Shown here in pieces: positions 16,729 through 26,284 of a stretch of 64,000 bases of DNA (position 1 is its first letter; each line of letters opens with the position of its first letter). Location: the NCBI GenBank assembly GCA_011390955.1, contig JAABRM010000039.1:1-64000 (forward strand), written 5' to 3'. The stretch is from Oscillatoriales cyanobacterium (GTDB lineage: Bacteria; Cyanobacteriota; Cyanobacteriia; Cyanobacteriales; Laspinemataceae). The translations under genes and the position numbers were made by a program. Under the pieces are notes generated by a model, which was given only the letters and a program-made list of their open reading frames with translations, was not told the DNA's origin and made no database searches.

Positions 16729-18516
16729 TTAAGGAGTCAGAATGGTATCACTCGGACTGCCACCCGTGGCACCGGAATAGACTAAACCCCGCTCCAGATC
16801 CATCGTCAGAATCGATCCTTCGCGAATCTTTTTAGTGGCATTTTTCACGCCCACCATTACGGGAATACCTAAGCGCAGACCAATGACGGCGGCATGGCTG
16901 GTGAGACTCTCGTCTTCGGTAATGACTCCCGCTGCTTTTCTAATCGCTTCAATATAATCAGCACTGGTGTGGGAGGCAACTAGAATTTCTCCAGGGTTAA
17001 AATTGGCGACTTCCACGGCGCGATCGGCGACTCTGGCACGACCACTAATCGACCCTTGACCCAAACCGACTCCCTTGCCGAGTACCGAGGTCACGACTTC
17101 TACTTTGATTAAGTCAGTAGATCCCGACATCCCTTGCAAAGTGCCCGCTGTCATTACCACTAAATCCCCTTCGGTCAGGAATTCGTTTTCCAGGGCAACG
17201 TTAATGGCCGCTTGGAAGGTTTGGCCGGTGGAGGGTAAATCCAGCACTAACAAGGGTTTTACGCCCCAAACTACCTGAAGTTGACGGGCCACATAGACAT
17301 GGGGGGTGATCGCCAAAATCGGGGTTTGGGGGCGAAACTTGGAGACATTCCGAGCCGTTGCCCCGGATTTGGTCATGGTCATAATTGCCGCTGCATGGAG
17401 TTGTTGAGCAATTTTCCCGACCGCTTGACTGATGGCATTGGGAATAGATAACCCGGTGTCTTGGGTGGTGATTTTACCGATCGCCTGGTCGCGTTCAATG
17501 CGACAAGCAATCCGGGCCATTGTTTCCACCGCTTCCACGGGATATTTCCCCACCGCTGTTTCATTAGAAAGCATCACCGCATCGGTTCCATCCAGAATAG
17601 CGTTGGCCACATCAGAGATTTCCGCACGGGTAGCGCGGGGGCTGCTGACCATGCTATCAAGCATTTGAGTGGCGGTAATCACCGGAATTCCCAGACGGTT
17701 ACAGGTGGTAATTAACCGTTTTTGGACAATCGGCACTTCTTCAGCGGGAATTTCTACCCCTAAGTCACCGCGAGCCACCATCACCCCATCACACAGAGAG
17801 AGAATGGCTTCCATTTGCTCCACGGCTTCATGCTTTTCAATTTTGGCAATCACCGGGACATTCTTATCGGCACTAGAGATAAACTCTTTGATTTCCAAGA
17901 TGTCTTGGGGGTTGCGGACAAAACTCATGGCCACCCAGTCTACACCTTGGTCAAGACCAAAAAGTAAGTCTTCGCGGTCTTTGTCCGTTAGGGGTTTAAT
18001 CGAGAGGTACACTCCCGGAAAATTTACCCCTTTGTTGTTGGAAAGGATGCCACCAACCACGACTCGACAATGGAGATTACCGGATTTACGGTCAATTTTG
18101 TCCACGAACATTTCCACCCGTCCATCATCGAGGAGAATGGTGGCGCCTTCGGGGACTTCATCGGCGAGGCGATCGTAGGTGACACAGGCGATCTCTTGGT
18201 TGCAAGCAACTGGGCGACTGGTGAGGATAAAGTTATCGCCTTTTTTGACCTGAATTGAGCCTTTTTCAAATTTGCCCAAGCGAATTTTTGGCCCTTGCAG
18301 GTCTTGTAAGATGCCCACGGGCTGATTCAGTTCAAAGGAAACCTGGCGGATCAAGCGGATATTCCGCTGATGATCCTCGTGGCTTCCATGAGAAAAGTTC
18401 AGGCGTAAAGTAGTCGCACCTGCTTCGATTAAATCGCGCAACACTTCTGGTTTACTCGTTGCCGGTCCAATAGTGGCGACAATCTTTGTCCGACGCAAAA
18501 AATTTCGCAATTCCAT
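16729..18516 (-). CDS. pyk: Pyruvate kinase with C-terminal PEP-utiliser domain
   Basis: The last step of glycolysis: PEP + ADP to pyruvate + ATP. The 595-residue protein has the N-terminal TIM barrel with TKIVATIGPATS (about 10-21), the catalytic segment VIAKIEKHEAVEQM and the ATQMLDSM region, then the alpha/beta regulatory domain. It is about 120 residues longer than E. coli PykF; the extra C-terminus is a phospho-histidine (PEP-utilising, mobile) domain with LTSHAAVIG (His near 541), as in Bacillus and many cyanobacterial enzymes. That domain may be regulatory. It is monocistronic and divergent from crtR. Confidence 0.95.
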   Translation of the reverse strand: MELRNFLRRTKIVATIGPATSKPEVLRDLIEAGATTLRLNFSHGSHEDHQRNIRLIRQVSFELNQPVGILQDLQGPKIRLGKFEKGSIQVKKGDNFILTSRPVACNQEIACVTYDRLADEVPEGATILLDDGRVEMFVDKIDRKSGNLHCRVVVGGILSNNKGVNFPGVYLSIKPLTDKDREDLLFGLDQGVDWVAMSFVRNPQDILEIKEFISSADKNVPVIAKIEKHEAVEQMEAILSLCDGVMVARGDLGVEIPAEEVPIVQKRLITTCNRLGIPVITATQMLDSMVSSPRATRAEISDVANAILDGTDAVMLSNETAVGKYPVEAVETMARIACRIERDQAIGKITTQDTGLSIPNAISQAVGKIAQQLHAAAIMTMTKSGATARNVSKFRPQTPILAITPHVYVARQLQVVWGVKPLLVLDLPSTGQTFQAAINVALENEFLTEGDLVVMTAGTLQGMSGSTDLIKVEVVTSVLGKGVGLGQGSISGRARVADRAVEVANFNPGEILVASHTSADYIEAIRKAAGVITEDESLTSHAAVIGLRLGIPVMVGVKNATKKIREGSILTMDLERGLVYSGATGGSPSDTILTP

Positions 18517-19022
18517 AAACAGAAACTTAAGGGATAGATGAGATTAAATAGGGATTTATGGAGCACCACCAAATTCTGCCGATTTCTGTCTGGAAGTTTT
18601 TTGCCTTTTACCATCAACCATCACCAATTCCCTCTCGTGAGCTTCGCGAACGTCCCACTCTGCCCCGGATGATGCCATGTTTTCCGATTTCGTCACCCGA
18701 TCGCGCGGGGCAAAATATGGTTGCCAATGGCAAAGGAAAGGAATTCCGTAGGGGAGGTCAGGAATTGAGGCGATCGCCTTGGCGATCCAGGGGATGCTTT
18801 TGGTGGATCGCCTGGAGACAATCAGACAAAAAACAGTTCTGACAAGTAGATTTGGGATGACCAGTTGGGTTGAATTCAAGCCAACCTGATTAAGTGTCAC
18901 TGTATTTATAAATAATACTTATAATATTGTCATTTATAAATACAATTATTTACAAAAGTTTATATAATTCGGTTCATTATCGTATACTAAGCCTTAATTT
19001 ATTGAAAGGAGTACAGAAGAAG
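18517..19022. other. Divergent promoter region between pyk and crtR
   Basis: No gene is supported in these 506 bp. A TATAAT hexamer at 18920-18925 is a candidate -10 box for crtR without a good -35 match. HIP1-like GCGATCGC sites lie near 18771. Confidence 0.3.
19005..19011 (+). promoter_or_regulatory. Ribosome binding site of crtR
   Basis: AAAGGAG lies 11 nt before the ATG at 19023. It decides that start over in-frame upstream codons (from 18927), which would add 32 residues without homology. Confidence 0.75.
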
Positions 19023-19925
19023 ATGCCAGAGGCCCAGCAGCTTACGCTGACTATTCCCAAGGAGTTTCTCGGGCCCCCTCCTGGCAGGATTAATCCCAAC
19101 CTACTCATGTTTGTAGGCGCTGTGACTTTGGTCATCATGTCTACGATCGGTTACTGGCGTTGGGACTGGCCGGGTTGGTGCTGCTTTACGATTAATACGA
19201 TCGCGTTGCACCTTTCGGGGACGGTGATTCATGATGCTTCACACAATGCAGGGCATCGTAATCGCATCGTGAATTCCATCTTAGGGCATGGAAGTGCCTT
19301 AATGTTAGGATTCGCCTTTCCGGTTTTTACGCGAGTTCATTTACAGCACCATGCTTACGTCAACGATCCTGAGAAGGATCCGGATCATTTTGTGTCCACC
19401 GGCGGTCCGTTGTGGTTGATTGCTGCTCGCTTTTTTTACCATGAAATCTTTTTCTTTAAACACCGTCTCTGGCGAAAGTATGAATTGTTAGAGTGGTTTT
19501 TAAGTCGGTTGGTGGTGGTGGCGGTGGTCTATACAGCGGTTCAATATGATTTTTTGCCTTATATCCTCAACTATTGGTTTTCTCCCGCCTTAGTGGTTGG
19601 TCTGGCTTTGGGATTATTTTTTGATTATTTACCTCATCGACCGTTTGAAGATCGCGATCGCTGGAAAAATGCTAGAGTTTATCCCAGTGCCGTTCTTAAT
19701 ATCTTAATCTTGGGGCAAAATTATCATTTAGTCCACCATTTATGGCCATCTATTCCCTGGTATAAATACCGTCCCGCCTATCATGCGATGAAACCACTTT
19801 TAGATGCTAAAGGAAGTCCACAGTCTTTAGGTTTGCTCCAAGGCAAAGACTTTTTTAGCTTTATCTATGACATCTTTTTGGGAATTAGGTTCCATCGTTC
19901 TAAATCTAAGGAAAAAGTATCATAA
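19023..19925 (+). CDS. crtR: Beta-carotene hydroxylase CrtR (fatty-acid-desaturase superfamily)
   Basis: A 300-residue di-iron membrane enzyme that hydroxylates beta-ionone rings, making zeaxanthin from beta-carotene and acting in myxoxanthophyll synthesis. The three histidine boxes are visible: HDASHNAGH (about 70-78), HLQHH (106-110) and YHLVHHLWP (about 239-247), with hydrophobic helices between them. The DYLPHRPFEDRDRW segment is typical of CrtR and distinguishes it from acyl-lipid desaturases. The start is set by the Shine-Dalgarno at 19005. It has its own terminator and no carotenoid-gene neighbours other than the distant oxygenase. Confidence 0.92.
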   Translation: MPEAQQLTLTIPKEFLGPPPGRINPNLLMFVGAVTLVIMSTIGYWRWDWPGWCCFTINTIALHLSGTVIHDASHNAGHRNRIVNSILGHGSALMLGFAFPVFTRVHLQHHAYVNDPEKDPDHFVSTGGPLWLIAARFFYHEIFFFKHRLWRKYELLEWFLSRLVVVAVVYTAVQYDFLPYILNYWFSPALVVGLALGLFFDYLPHRPFEDRDRWKNARVYPSAVLNILILGQNYHLVHHLWPSIPWYKYRPAYHAMKPLLDAKGSPQSLGLLQGKDFFSFIYDIFLGIRFHRSKSKEKVS

Positions 19926-19951
19926 ACATCGAATAAAATTTGGCAGGACTT

Positions 19952-19990
19952 AAAAGCGATCGCGCCTCAATTACGGTGCGATCGCTTTTT
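19952..19990 (+). terminator. Terminator of crtR with a stem built from HIP1 octamers
   Basis: AAAAGCGATCGC (19952-19963) pairs perfectly with GCGATCGCTTTT (19978-19989), followed by further T residues. Each arm contains the self-palindromic octamer GCGATCGC. It begins 26 bp after the crtR stop. Confidence 0.8.
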
Positions 19991-20056
19991 TCATGGCTTT
20001 TTTCATCGGCTTTTTCGTCAGCCTACACCGTAAACAAAGTTTTTGCCGGTTTTTCC

Positions 20057-20170
20057 ATTACGGCTCATACCAAATCCGGATCTCAAGTACGGGCGAGAAA
20101 GCGAATCGCCCCTACGACTCGTGAGATGTCATTCCCGCGAATGCGGGAATCCATAAGCGTTTTAGGGGAT
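20057..20170. repeat. Dispersed composite repeat (copy A; copy B near 54240-54340)
   Basis: This stretch joins an ATACCAAATCCGG end, a CGGGCGAGAAAGCGAATCGCCC hairpin-like core, and an ATTCCCGCGAATGCGGGAAT hairpin with AAGCGTTTTAGGGGAT. The same three blocks, partly rearranged or inverted, occur at 54240-54340 before a sulfotransferase gene. Non-coding. Confidence 0.55.
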
Positions 20171-20281
20171 TACAATAGTCAGGTTATAAAAAGCGGATTA
20201 CGGTTCAGATGCTGGGACAAATTTATATATAAATTAAATTTACCCGACACCTGAGCCATAATCCGTCAATATTAGGGCAAA

Positions 20282-21619
20282 TTATTCACCCGTAATAGAG
20301 AGATTATCCACCCAAACTCGTGGAGAAATACCCCCAGGAGTAAGTTCGACTTCTGCTTCTACAAACACAATCGATTTGAGGACATCCAGAAAATCTCCTG
20401 CCACCGTTGCGGATTCTATACTAATTTTTTGGCCATCCTTAATTAACCAACCATCAAAGGGCAAAGAAAAAGAACCCTGCAACGCTTGAACCCCCGCATG
20501 GAGCGCTTGCAAATCATCAATCAATACCACATTGTTAGCAGTTTCTAGACTATACTCTTGCTCTGGGGTTGTCCCACGGAAAACATGATAAAAATGGGGA
20601 CTTACCGTTACTTTCGCGCCAATATTAGCGTGTCCTGTGGGTTGAGCATTCATCCGTTTTGCCGTACCTGCACTATGAATAAAATTGCTCAAAATTCCCT
20701 CAGTAATTAGCGGGACTCGACGAGTAGGTGTTCCTTCTCCATCAAAGGTGGTACAAGCCACATTATTGGGATGCAAGGGATCGTCACACAGAGACAACAA
20801 AGGAGAGGCAATTTGCTGCCCTAAAGACTCTGGGGTAGAAAGACTTTGCTGGTCGAGAATATTCTGGGCATTAAAGATATTAGAAAATGCCCCCAAGAGA
20901 CTTAAAAATGCTTCGGCAGAGAAAACTACGGTATATTTCCCCGATGGTATTTTTGCATAGTTTAAGTGACTAATGGTTTTCTCCGCTGCTTCTTTAATAC
21001 AACCAGAGATATCCAATTTTTCCAAGTGACTGCTGATGCGATAAGCCCCAGCACTGCGAGGTTTTTTGTCCGGTTGTTCTGTTTTGGTGTATAGGTAAAG
21101 AGAGGTATAAGAAGCCCCTTCTGCCCGGGCTGCCCCATCACTATTCAGATAAAATCTGTCAATGTCTCGTTGGGCTAATCCATTATAAGGAACACTGGCG
21201 ATCGCATCGTGAGATGTCAGTAATTCTTTTTCCGCATCGATCAAGGTTTCTATCAAAGTAGAAACCTGGGATTGTGGCATTTTAGCATCTTTTTTTGCCA
21301 AATCCACCGTAGCTTCGGGACTAAAATCCGGGACGTGCTCTTTCACCCCAAAAAAACTGGCCTCATAAGCAGTTTTTAAGGCTAATTCTAATCCTAATGG
21401 ATTCACATCTGTGGTAGAAGTAATTCCCATTGTATTCTGCTCATTCCAGACGCGAACTGTCACCCCAGAACGTTGGGATGCTTTCACTTGTTTGGGTTCA
21501 CCATTGTCTACCTGGACACTATTTTCATCTACGGCAGACCCGTAAATATCAAACTTTTCAATTCCCAGCTTTTTGGCGATACTTTGGGCTTGGGATGCCA
21601 ACTCATTAATCTGGATCAT
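20282..21619 (-). CDS. pmbA: TldE/PmbA, metallopeptidase-complex subunit
   Basis: The 445-residue partner of TldD. In E. coli, TldD and TldE form a heterodimeric zinc protease that trims unfolded peptides such as microcin B17 precursor and the antitoxin CcdA; TldE lacks the metal site. Here the HExxxH motif of TldD is likewise absent, while the shared fold is recognisable in segments such as GVTVRVWNEQNTMGITSTTD and EGTPTRRVPLITEGIL. It follows tldD on the same strand after 214 bp of heptamer repeats, so the pair is probably co-expressed despite the spacer. Confidence 0.88.
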   Translation of the reverse strand: MIQINELASQAQSIAKKLGIEKFDIYGSAVDENSVQVDNGEPKQVKASQRSGVTVRVWNEQNTMGITSTTDVNPLGLELALKTAYEASFFGVKEHVPDFSPEATVDLAKKDAKMPQSQVSTLIETLIDAEKELLTSHDAIASVPYNGLAQRDIDRFYLNSDGAARAEGASYTSLYLYTKTEQPDKKPRSAGAYRISSHLEKLDISGCIKEAAEKTISHLNYAKIPSGKYTVVFSAEAFLSLLGAFSNIFNAQNILDQQSLSTPESLGQQIASPLLSLCDDPLHPNNVACTTFDGEGTPTRRVPLITEGILSNFIHSAGTAKRMNAQPTGHANIGAKVTVSPHFYHVFRGTTPEQEYSLETANNVVLIDDLQALHAGVQALQGSFSLPFDGWLIKDGQKISIESATVAGDFLDVLKSIVFVEAEVELTPGGISPRVWVDNLSITGE

Positions 21620-21642
21620 TGCTCTTTTGTTTAGTATTTCTG

Positions 21643-21828
21643 TTTTTGGGTGGTTGTTGGTTGTTGGTTGTTGGTTGTTGGTTGTTGGTTGTTGGTTGTT
21701 GGTTGGTTGTTGGTTGGTTATTGGTTGTGGGTTGGTTGGTTAGGGATTCTTTGGTTGCTTGATGAACAAAGAACAAACAACAAACAACAAAGAACAAAGA
21801 ACAAACAACAAACAACAAACAACAAATT
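21643..21828. repeat. Opposed heptamer arrays between tldD and pmbA
   Basis: Many GTTGTTG units (about 21650-21740) are followed by AACAAAC/AACAAAG units (about 21768-21828). The two halves are of opposite strand polarity and could partly pair. They fill almost the whole intercistronic gap. Similar arrays are at 31309-31446, 35576-35838 and 44727-44905. Confidence 0.85.
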
Positions 21829-21833
21829 AAAAC

Positions 21834-23306
21834 TTACCGTCCACCAACGGTAATCGAATCAACTTTGATGTGAGGTTGTCCCACGGTGACATAAACGCTG
21901 CCACTGACAGAACCGCAAAAACCGGCTGCGAGTCCTAAATCTTTGGAACACATAGAAATTTTGTTCATAATTTCCTTGGCTTCACCAATCAAAGTAGCCC
22001 CTTTTAAGGGTTTGGTAATCTTGCCATTTTCAATTAAATAGGCTTCATCAACGCCAAAATTAAATTGTCCGGTGGCCCCGACACTACCGCCGCCCATTTT
22101 TTTGCAGTAAATGCCCTTATCAATGGAGGCAAATAGATCGTCAATCTCATAATCTCCAGGGGCAATATAGGTATTTCGCATCCGAGAAGCGGCGGCAAAA
22201 GCATAACTTTGGCGTCGTCCACTGCCCGTCCGAGGGTGTCCTGTACGAATCGATCCGGTGCGATCGGCAATAAAGTTTTTCAGAATCCCATTCTCAATTA
22301 ATAAAGTGCGCTGAGTGGGCATTCCTTCGTCATCCATATCAATGGTGCCGAAGGCATTTTCTGACAATCCCTCATCCCAAGCCGTTAAACTTTCGTGGGC
22401 AATTTTTTCGCCTTTTTTGTCAATAAATGGGGTGGTTTTGCGTTCAATTTGGGTTGTTTCGAGCAGGTGTCCACAAGCTTCATGGAAAATCACGCCGCCA
22501 AATTCATTGGCCATGATAATGGGATAAGTGCCGGATTCTACATAATCTGCATAGAGCATTTTTCCCGCAGAATCGGCAATTTCATCCGCCAATATCTCAA
22601 AATTCCAATTCCGCAAAAAGTTGGGATCGCTGGTATCTCCCACCCGCTTATTGATCGAAGAACGACGGGCGCCATCGGCACAAAGCAGGTTGTAGCCTAC
22701 GGTTTGAGTCAGGCGAATGTCCCGGGCAAAAGTCCCATCACTGGATGCGACTAATACTTCTTGCCAGTCCCGGAAATAAACCGATCGCCGTGATTTCACA
22801 TGGCTGGCTTTTTGGTTGAGTTTGGCATTTGCTTGTAGCAGAATATCGCTCATTTCACTCATGGGGCTACATTCGCTCAACCAGGCTTCTTTGCCTTTGA
22901 GGAGGGCATAGTCTCTGAGGGGTTCCAGGTTAATCTCTGGGACATAAGCATTGATACCGGGCAGGTGTAGCCCTAAAATCGAAAGTCCTTTTTCCAGGGC
23001 TAATTTTAATCCGCTAAAGGATAAGTCGTTGGTGCTGACGTAGCAATCAGCGCTGCCACGAAATACCCGCACTCCTGCCCCGGTGGAAAGACGCGGGGAG
23101 ATACTACTGATGATGTCATCTTCGGCGAGGCAGTTGGTGTAGTTGGTTCTTTCGAGAAAGAATTCTACGAAGTCAGCACCAGCGGCACGTCCTAATCCTA
23201 GGAGGGTGGCTAGAGGTGCTTGCCAGGTGGAGTCAAAGCGATCGCCTCTGGAAGTGTAGTTGAGATTCGCTAATTCTTGGGAAATACGGGGAACCAGTGT
23301 TTGCAT
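21834..23306 (-). CDS. tldD: TldD zinc metallopeptidase
   Basis: The 490-residue catalytic subunit of the TldD/TldE protease. The zinc-binding HEACGH (HExxxH, about 275-280) is present in the context [16 protein letters not shown], with [21 protein letters not shown] downstream as in the family. The N-terminal half carries the fold shared with TldE. It is the first gene of the minus-strand pair with pmbA. In cyanobacteria the natural substrate is not established; modified-peptide maturation and antitoxin turnover are known roles elsewhere, which is notable given the toxin-antitoxin genes at 27-29 kb. Confidence 0.92.
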   Translation of the reverse strand: MQTLVPRISQELANLNYTSRGDRFDSTWQAPLATLLGLGRAAGADFVEFFLERTNYTNCLAEDDIISSISPRLSTGAGVRVFRGSADCYVSTNDLSFSGLKLALEKGLSILGLHLPGINAYVPEINLEPLRDYALLKGKEAWLSECSPMSEMSDILLQANAKLNQKASHVKSRRSVYFRDWQEVLVASSDGTFARDIRLTQTVGYNLLCADGARRSSINKRVGDTSDPNFLRNWNFEILADEIADSAGKMLYADYVESGTYPIIMANEFGGVIFHEACGHLLETTQIERKTTPFIDKKGEKIAHESLTAWDEGLSENAFGTIDMDDEGMPTQRTLLIENGILKNFIADRTGSIRTGHPRTGSGRRQSYAFAAASRMRNTYIAPGDYEIDDLFASIDKGIYCKKMGGGSVGATGQFNFGVDEAYLIENGKITKPLKGATLIGEAKEIMNKISMCSKDLGLAAGFCGSVSGSVYVTVGQPHIKVDSITVGGR

Positions 23307-23561
23307 GGTTAATTATTTGTTTTGGATGGATGTAGAACCACAACGGTTTATGGTTCCGGTGGCACTTAATAAGTCTCTTTAGTTTTTTAGTTTAGCAGAT
23401 GTAAAGATATTTTGCGGCAGCCGAGTCACTCCCATTGACACAAAGAACACAGAGAAAGATATTTTCTATCTACTTGGGGTCTTTTTGGGGTATGCTTGTT
23501 TTTGATTTATTGGCTGTTTTTTTATAATTGGCTTTTGTGAGTATTTTTTATTTGTATATTT

Positions 23562-23593
23562 TATATTTTAACATTAATTAATGTTAAAATATA
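23562..23593. repeat. 32-bp perfect A+T-only-core palindrome
   Basis: The half-site TATATTTTAACATTAA is followed directly by its exact reverse complement, with the centre between 23577 and 23578. It could be an operator or a cruciform-forming site. It lies about 255 bp upstream of the divergent tldD start. Confidence 0.85.
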
Positions 23594-23880
23594 GATTAAT
23601 TGGATAGTTATTCGTTATTTTTTAATTGGTATATAATGATATTTTCGGGCTTTTTACCTAGGCAAATTACTTGTTTTTGTCATCAAAAATATTACAATAG
23701 CAGCAACTCGTTCATTGGCAAATTTGTGCCTCAATAAAAAAACGTTGCGGCAATTATTTCAATAAATCTTGACTGTCGATGAACGCACTAGGAAGCTTTT
23801 AGACAGCCGTTGAAATTAGGACAGGATTGCTGGTGGTCACTTTAGCTGATAGCTTGCTCCTGGAGTCTGATAGCTTTTAA

Positions 23881-23915
23881 CAGCATTCAGCCTTCAGCCT
23901 TCAGCCTTCAGCCTT
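23881..23915. repeat. CAGCCTT heptamer array
   Basis: One CAGCATT unit is followed by four CAGCCTT units, then AAG. It is a short tandem heptamer repeat of the kind scattered through cyanobacterial spacers. Confidence 0.85.
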
Positions 23916-24212
23916 AAGTCGTCAATCGTAAACCGTCTGTAGGGGCTAACAGCCGTTGGCTCGTGACAAATAACAAATAAAGAATAAAAATAAAGTGAAT
24001 AACTAATAAGAAATTTTAACCCAGGGCAAGAAAAAATGCTTGTGGGGTTTAAGGAGAAAACCCTAACATGATAAATTAAAGGTGGTGGCGTCAGTAAAGT
24101 GCAGATCCCATCTGTCTGCTGACGATCGCGCCAAAAAACAAATTGAACTTGTTCTCGTAACCAATCGAGAAAGATTATTAACAGTCAAGTAAGAATTTAT
24201 AGAGAAGGTCTA

Positions 24213-24560
24213 ATGAGCGGTAGCGTTCAAGTCATTACAGATAAGGAATTTAAAACAGAAGTATTGGAGTCTGAGCAACCTGTTTTAGCTTATTTTTGGG
24301 CACCTTGGTGTGGCCCTTGTCGTTTGGTGTCACCTTCGATGGACAAGATCGCCTCAATGTATAGCGATCGCCTCAAAGTGGTGAAAATGGAAGTGGATCC
24401 TAATCAAGAAACCGTGAAAGCATACAAGGTGGAAGGGGTTCCCGCTTTACGGATGTTTCGGAGTGGTGAGCTAATTCTGGAGCATGAAGGGGCAATTACC
24501 AAGGATAAAATCATTCAATTGCTCGATTCTCAGCTTCAAAGCGGTGCGACGGATTCTTAG
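24213..24560 (+). CDS. Thioredoxin
   Basis: A 115-residue thioredoxin. The active site WCGPC (Cys33 and Cys36) sits in FWAPWCGPCRLVSP, and the conserved cis-proline loop is VEGVPALRMF (about 75-84). It reduces disulfides in metabolic enzymes and takes electrons from ferredoxin- or NADPH-thioredoxin reductase. Which cyanobacterial thioredoxin class it belongs to (m, x, y or the TrxQ/B types) is not decided here. A weak Shine-Dalgarno (GAGAAGG) precedes the ATG. The aminotransferase follows after 38 bp, so the two probably form an operon. Confidence 0.92.
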   Translation: MSGSVQVITDKEFKTEVLESEQPVLAYFWAPWCGPCRLVSPSMDKIASMYSDRLKVVKMEVDPNQETVKAYKVEGVPALRMFRSGELILEHEGAITKDKIIQLLDSQLQSGATDS

Positions 24561-24598
24561 GGGTTTCAGAGAAAGGAAAGATTGGGAGAGAAAAATTT

Positions 24599-25765
24599 AT
24601 GAAGTTTGCCACTCGTTTAGACCCCCTGCGATCTAATGTCTTTGCGGATATGGACAATGCCAAAGCTAAGGCAAAAGCCGCTGGACTCGATGTGATTGAT
24701 TTATCTTTGGGATCAGCCGATCTGCCTGCACCCCCAAATGCGATCGAGGCGATCGCCCAATCCCTGCCCGACCCGGAAACCCACCGTTATTTGTTGTTTC
24801 ACGGCACCAAAGATTTTCGGGAAGTCGCCGCTCAATGGTACACCAATAAATATGGAGTGGCGATCGATCCAGAAACCGAGGTACTCCAACTGATTGGTTC
24901 TCAAGAGGGGACTGCCCATTTGCCTTTGGCGATTTTAAACCCAGGGGAGTTTGCCTTATTGATGGATCCGGGTTATCCTTCCCATGCGGGGGGAGTTTAT
25001 TTGGCGTCCGGTCAAATTTATCCCATGTCTCTGCGGGCCGAAAACGGGTTTTTGCCCATATTTTCAGAAATTCCCCAAGCGGTCCTGGAACAAGCGCGGA
25101 TGATGGTGTTGAGTTATCCCCATAACCCCACCAGTGCGATCGCGCCCTTATCCTTTTTCCAAGAAGCGGTGGCATTTTGTCAAAACCATGATTTAGTCCT
25201 GGTTCACGACTTCCCTTATGCGGATATTGTGTTTGCCGGAGGCATCGCCCCATCAATTTTACAAGCTGACCCGGATAAAACCGTTTCGATTGAGTTTTTT
25301 ACCCTGTCAAAACCATATAATATGGGCGGTTTTCGGATTGGATTTGCTGTGGGAAATCGTGAGTTGATTCTTGCCCTGCGACAAGTCAAAGCGGTGATTG
25401 ATTTTAACCAATATAAAGGCATTCTCAATGGGGCGATCGCCGCCATGACCGGCCCCCAAGACTGCATCACCGAAACCGTAGAAATTTACCGCAAACGGCG
25501 CGATACCTTTGTCGGCGCCTTAAATCGGATCGGTTGGCAAGTCCCTGAACCCCTTGCCACCATGTACGTCTGGGCCAAACTGCCCGAACCTTGGACCAAC
25601 AACGCCCTGGAATTTTGTCGTCAACTCGTCGAAACTAAGGGAGTTGCCGTATCTCCGGGCACGGGTTTTGGCAAAGAGGGAGAAGGATATGTGCGCTTTG
25701 CCCTAGTCCACGATCCAGAAATTCTCGAAACAGCGGTTCAGAGAATTGCTCAATTTTTGCATTAA
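24599..25765 (+). CDS. Class I/II PLP aminotransferase (LL-diaminopimelate aminotransferase-like)
   Basis: A 388-residue fold-type I aminotransferase. Visible PLP residues are Asn in YPHNPTS (about 176), Asp204 and Tyr207 in HDFPYADI, the Schiff-base Lys238 in TLSKPYNMGG, and the phosphate-binding Arg in FRIGF. The N-terminal motif (LDVIDLSLGSADLPAP) and overall shape are closest to the LL-diaminopimelate/aspartate aminotransferase group; cyanobacteria usually have a separate DapL, so this may be a paralogue with another amino donor. It sits 38 bp after the thioredoxin gene and is followed by a good terminator. Confidence 0.85.
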   Translation: MKFATRLDPLRSNVFADMDNAKAKAKAAGLDVIDLSLGSADLPAPPNAIEAIAQSLPDPETHRYLLFHGTKDFREVAAQWYTNKYGVAIDPETEVLQLIGSQEGTAHLPLAILNPGEFALLMDPGYPSHAGGVYLASGQIYPMSLRAENGFLPIFSEIPQAVLEQARMMVLSYPHNPTSAIAPLSFFQEAVAFCQNHDLVLVHDFPYADIVFAGGIAPSILQADPDKTVSIEFFTLSKPYNMGGFRIGFAVGNRELILALRQVKAVIDFNQYKGILNGAIAAMTGPQDCITETVEIYRKRRDTFVGALNRIGWQVPEPLATMYVWAKLPEPWTNNALEFCRQLVETKGVAVSPGTGFGKEGEGYVRFALVHDPEILETAVQRIAQFLH

Positions 25766-25907
25766 TTATTTTTGTTATTTGTTGATTGTTATTTGTTGAT
25801 TGTTATTTGTTGATTGTTATTTGTTATTTGTTATTTGTTGGTAAAATGACTCAGGACAAATGACTCAGAACAACAATCTTTACAAAAACTTTACAGAAAC
25901 TTTAAAT

Positions 25908-25946
25908 AAATCTGCAAGAACTTCATCAATGCTTGCAGATTTTTTT
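25908..25946 (+). terminator. Rho-independent terminator
   Basis: AAATCTGCAAG (25908-25918) pairs perfectly with CTTGCAGATTT (25932-25942), and a run of seven T (25940-25946) follows. It closes the thioredoxin-aminotransferase unit, after a stretch of TTGTTATTTG-type repeats (25768-25842). Confidence 0.85.
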
Positions 25947-26284
25947 GTATAATAGAATCAGGCTAAAGAAAGTTCACTTAATTTAAGGTTTCATCCCCAT
26001 TGAAGTGGCTATAAAAACTGGCAGAAATAAAGGACAAAACCTTTACCAGCCAAGCAATTTCAAGAATAGATTAACTGTTTAAGAAATGATAAAAATTTCC
26101 CAGGGACAAATAATCACGGTTTCGGCGTGATAGCTGTCACCGGCAAATTACAAGAACACAGAGTACAGTCAAGATATAGGCTTTTAAGATAGGCTTTTAA
26201 CCAAGCAGCCAAGCTGATTCTATTCCATCCCCCTTCTCTCATCCCATATCCCCAATTCTCTCGAAACAACAGGAGCTCGCAGTC
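25947..26284. other. Leader region of the PEP-CTERM gene
   Basis: No gene is seen. A strong Shine-Dalgarno AGGAG (26271-26275) lies 9 nt before the ATG at 26285. The long spacer after the preceding terminator suggests an independent promoter for the PEP-CTERM gene. Confidence 0.5.

Larger units (their letters stand above)
23307..24212. other. 906-bp spacer with palindrome and heptamer array
   Basis: No gene is supported. It contains a 32-bp perfect palindrome (23562-23593), a five-unit heptamer array (23881-23915) and an A+T-rich core (about 23500-23700). The last 200 bp should hold the promoter of the thioredoxin gene. Confidence 0.55.

Noticed and set aside
18556-18900. Minus-strand frame between pyk and crtR
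   Set aside because: No family resemblance or ribosome binding site; it overlaps the likely promoter region.
24666-25256. 196-codon minus-strand frame inside the aminotransferase gene
   Set aside because: It is antisense to a well-supported gene and has no recognisable domain.
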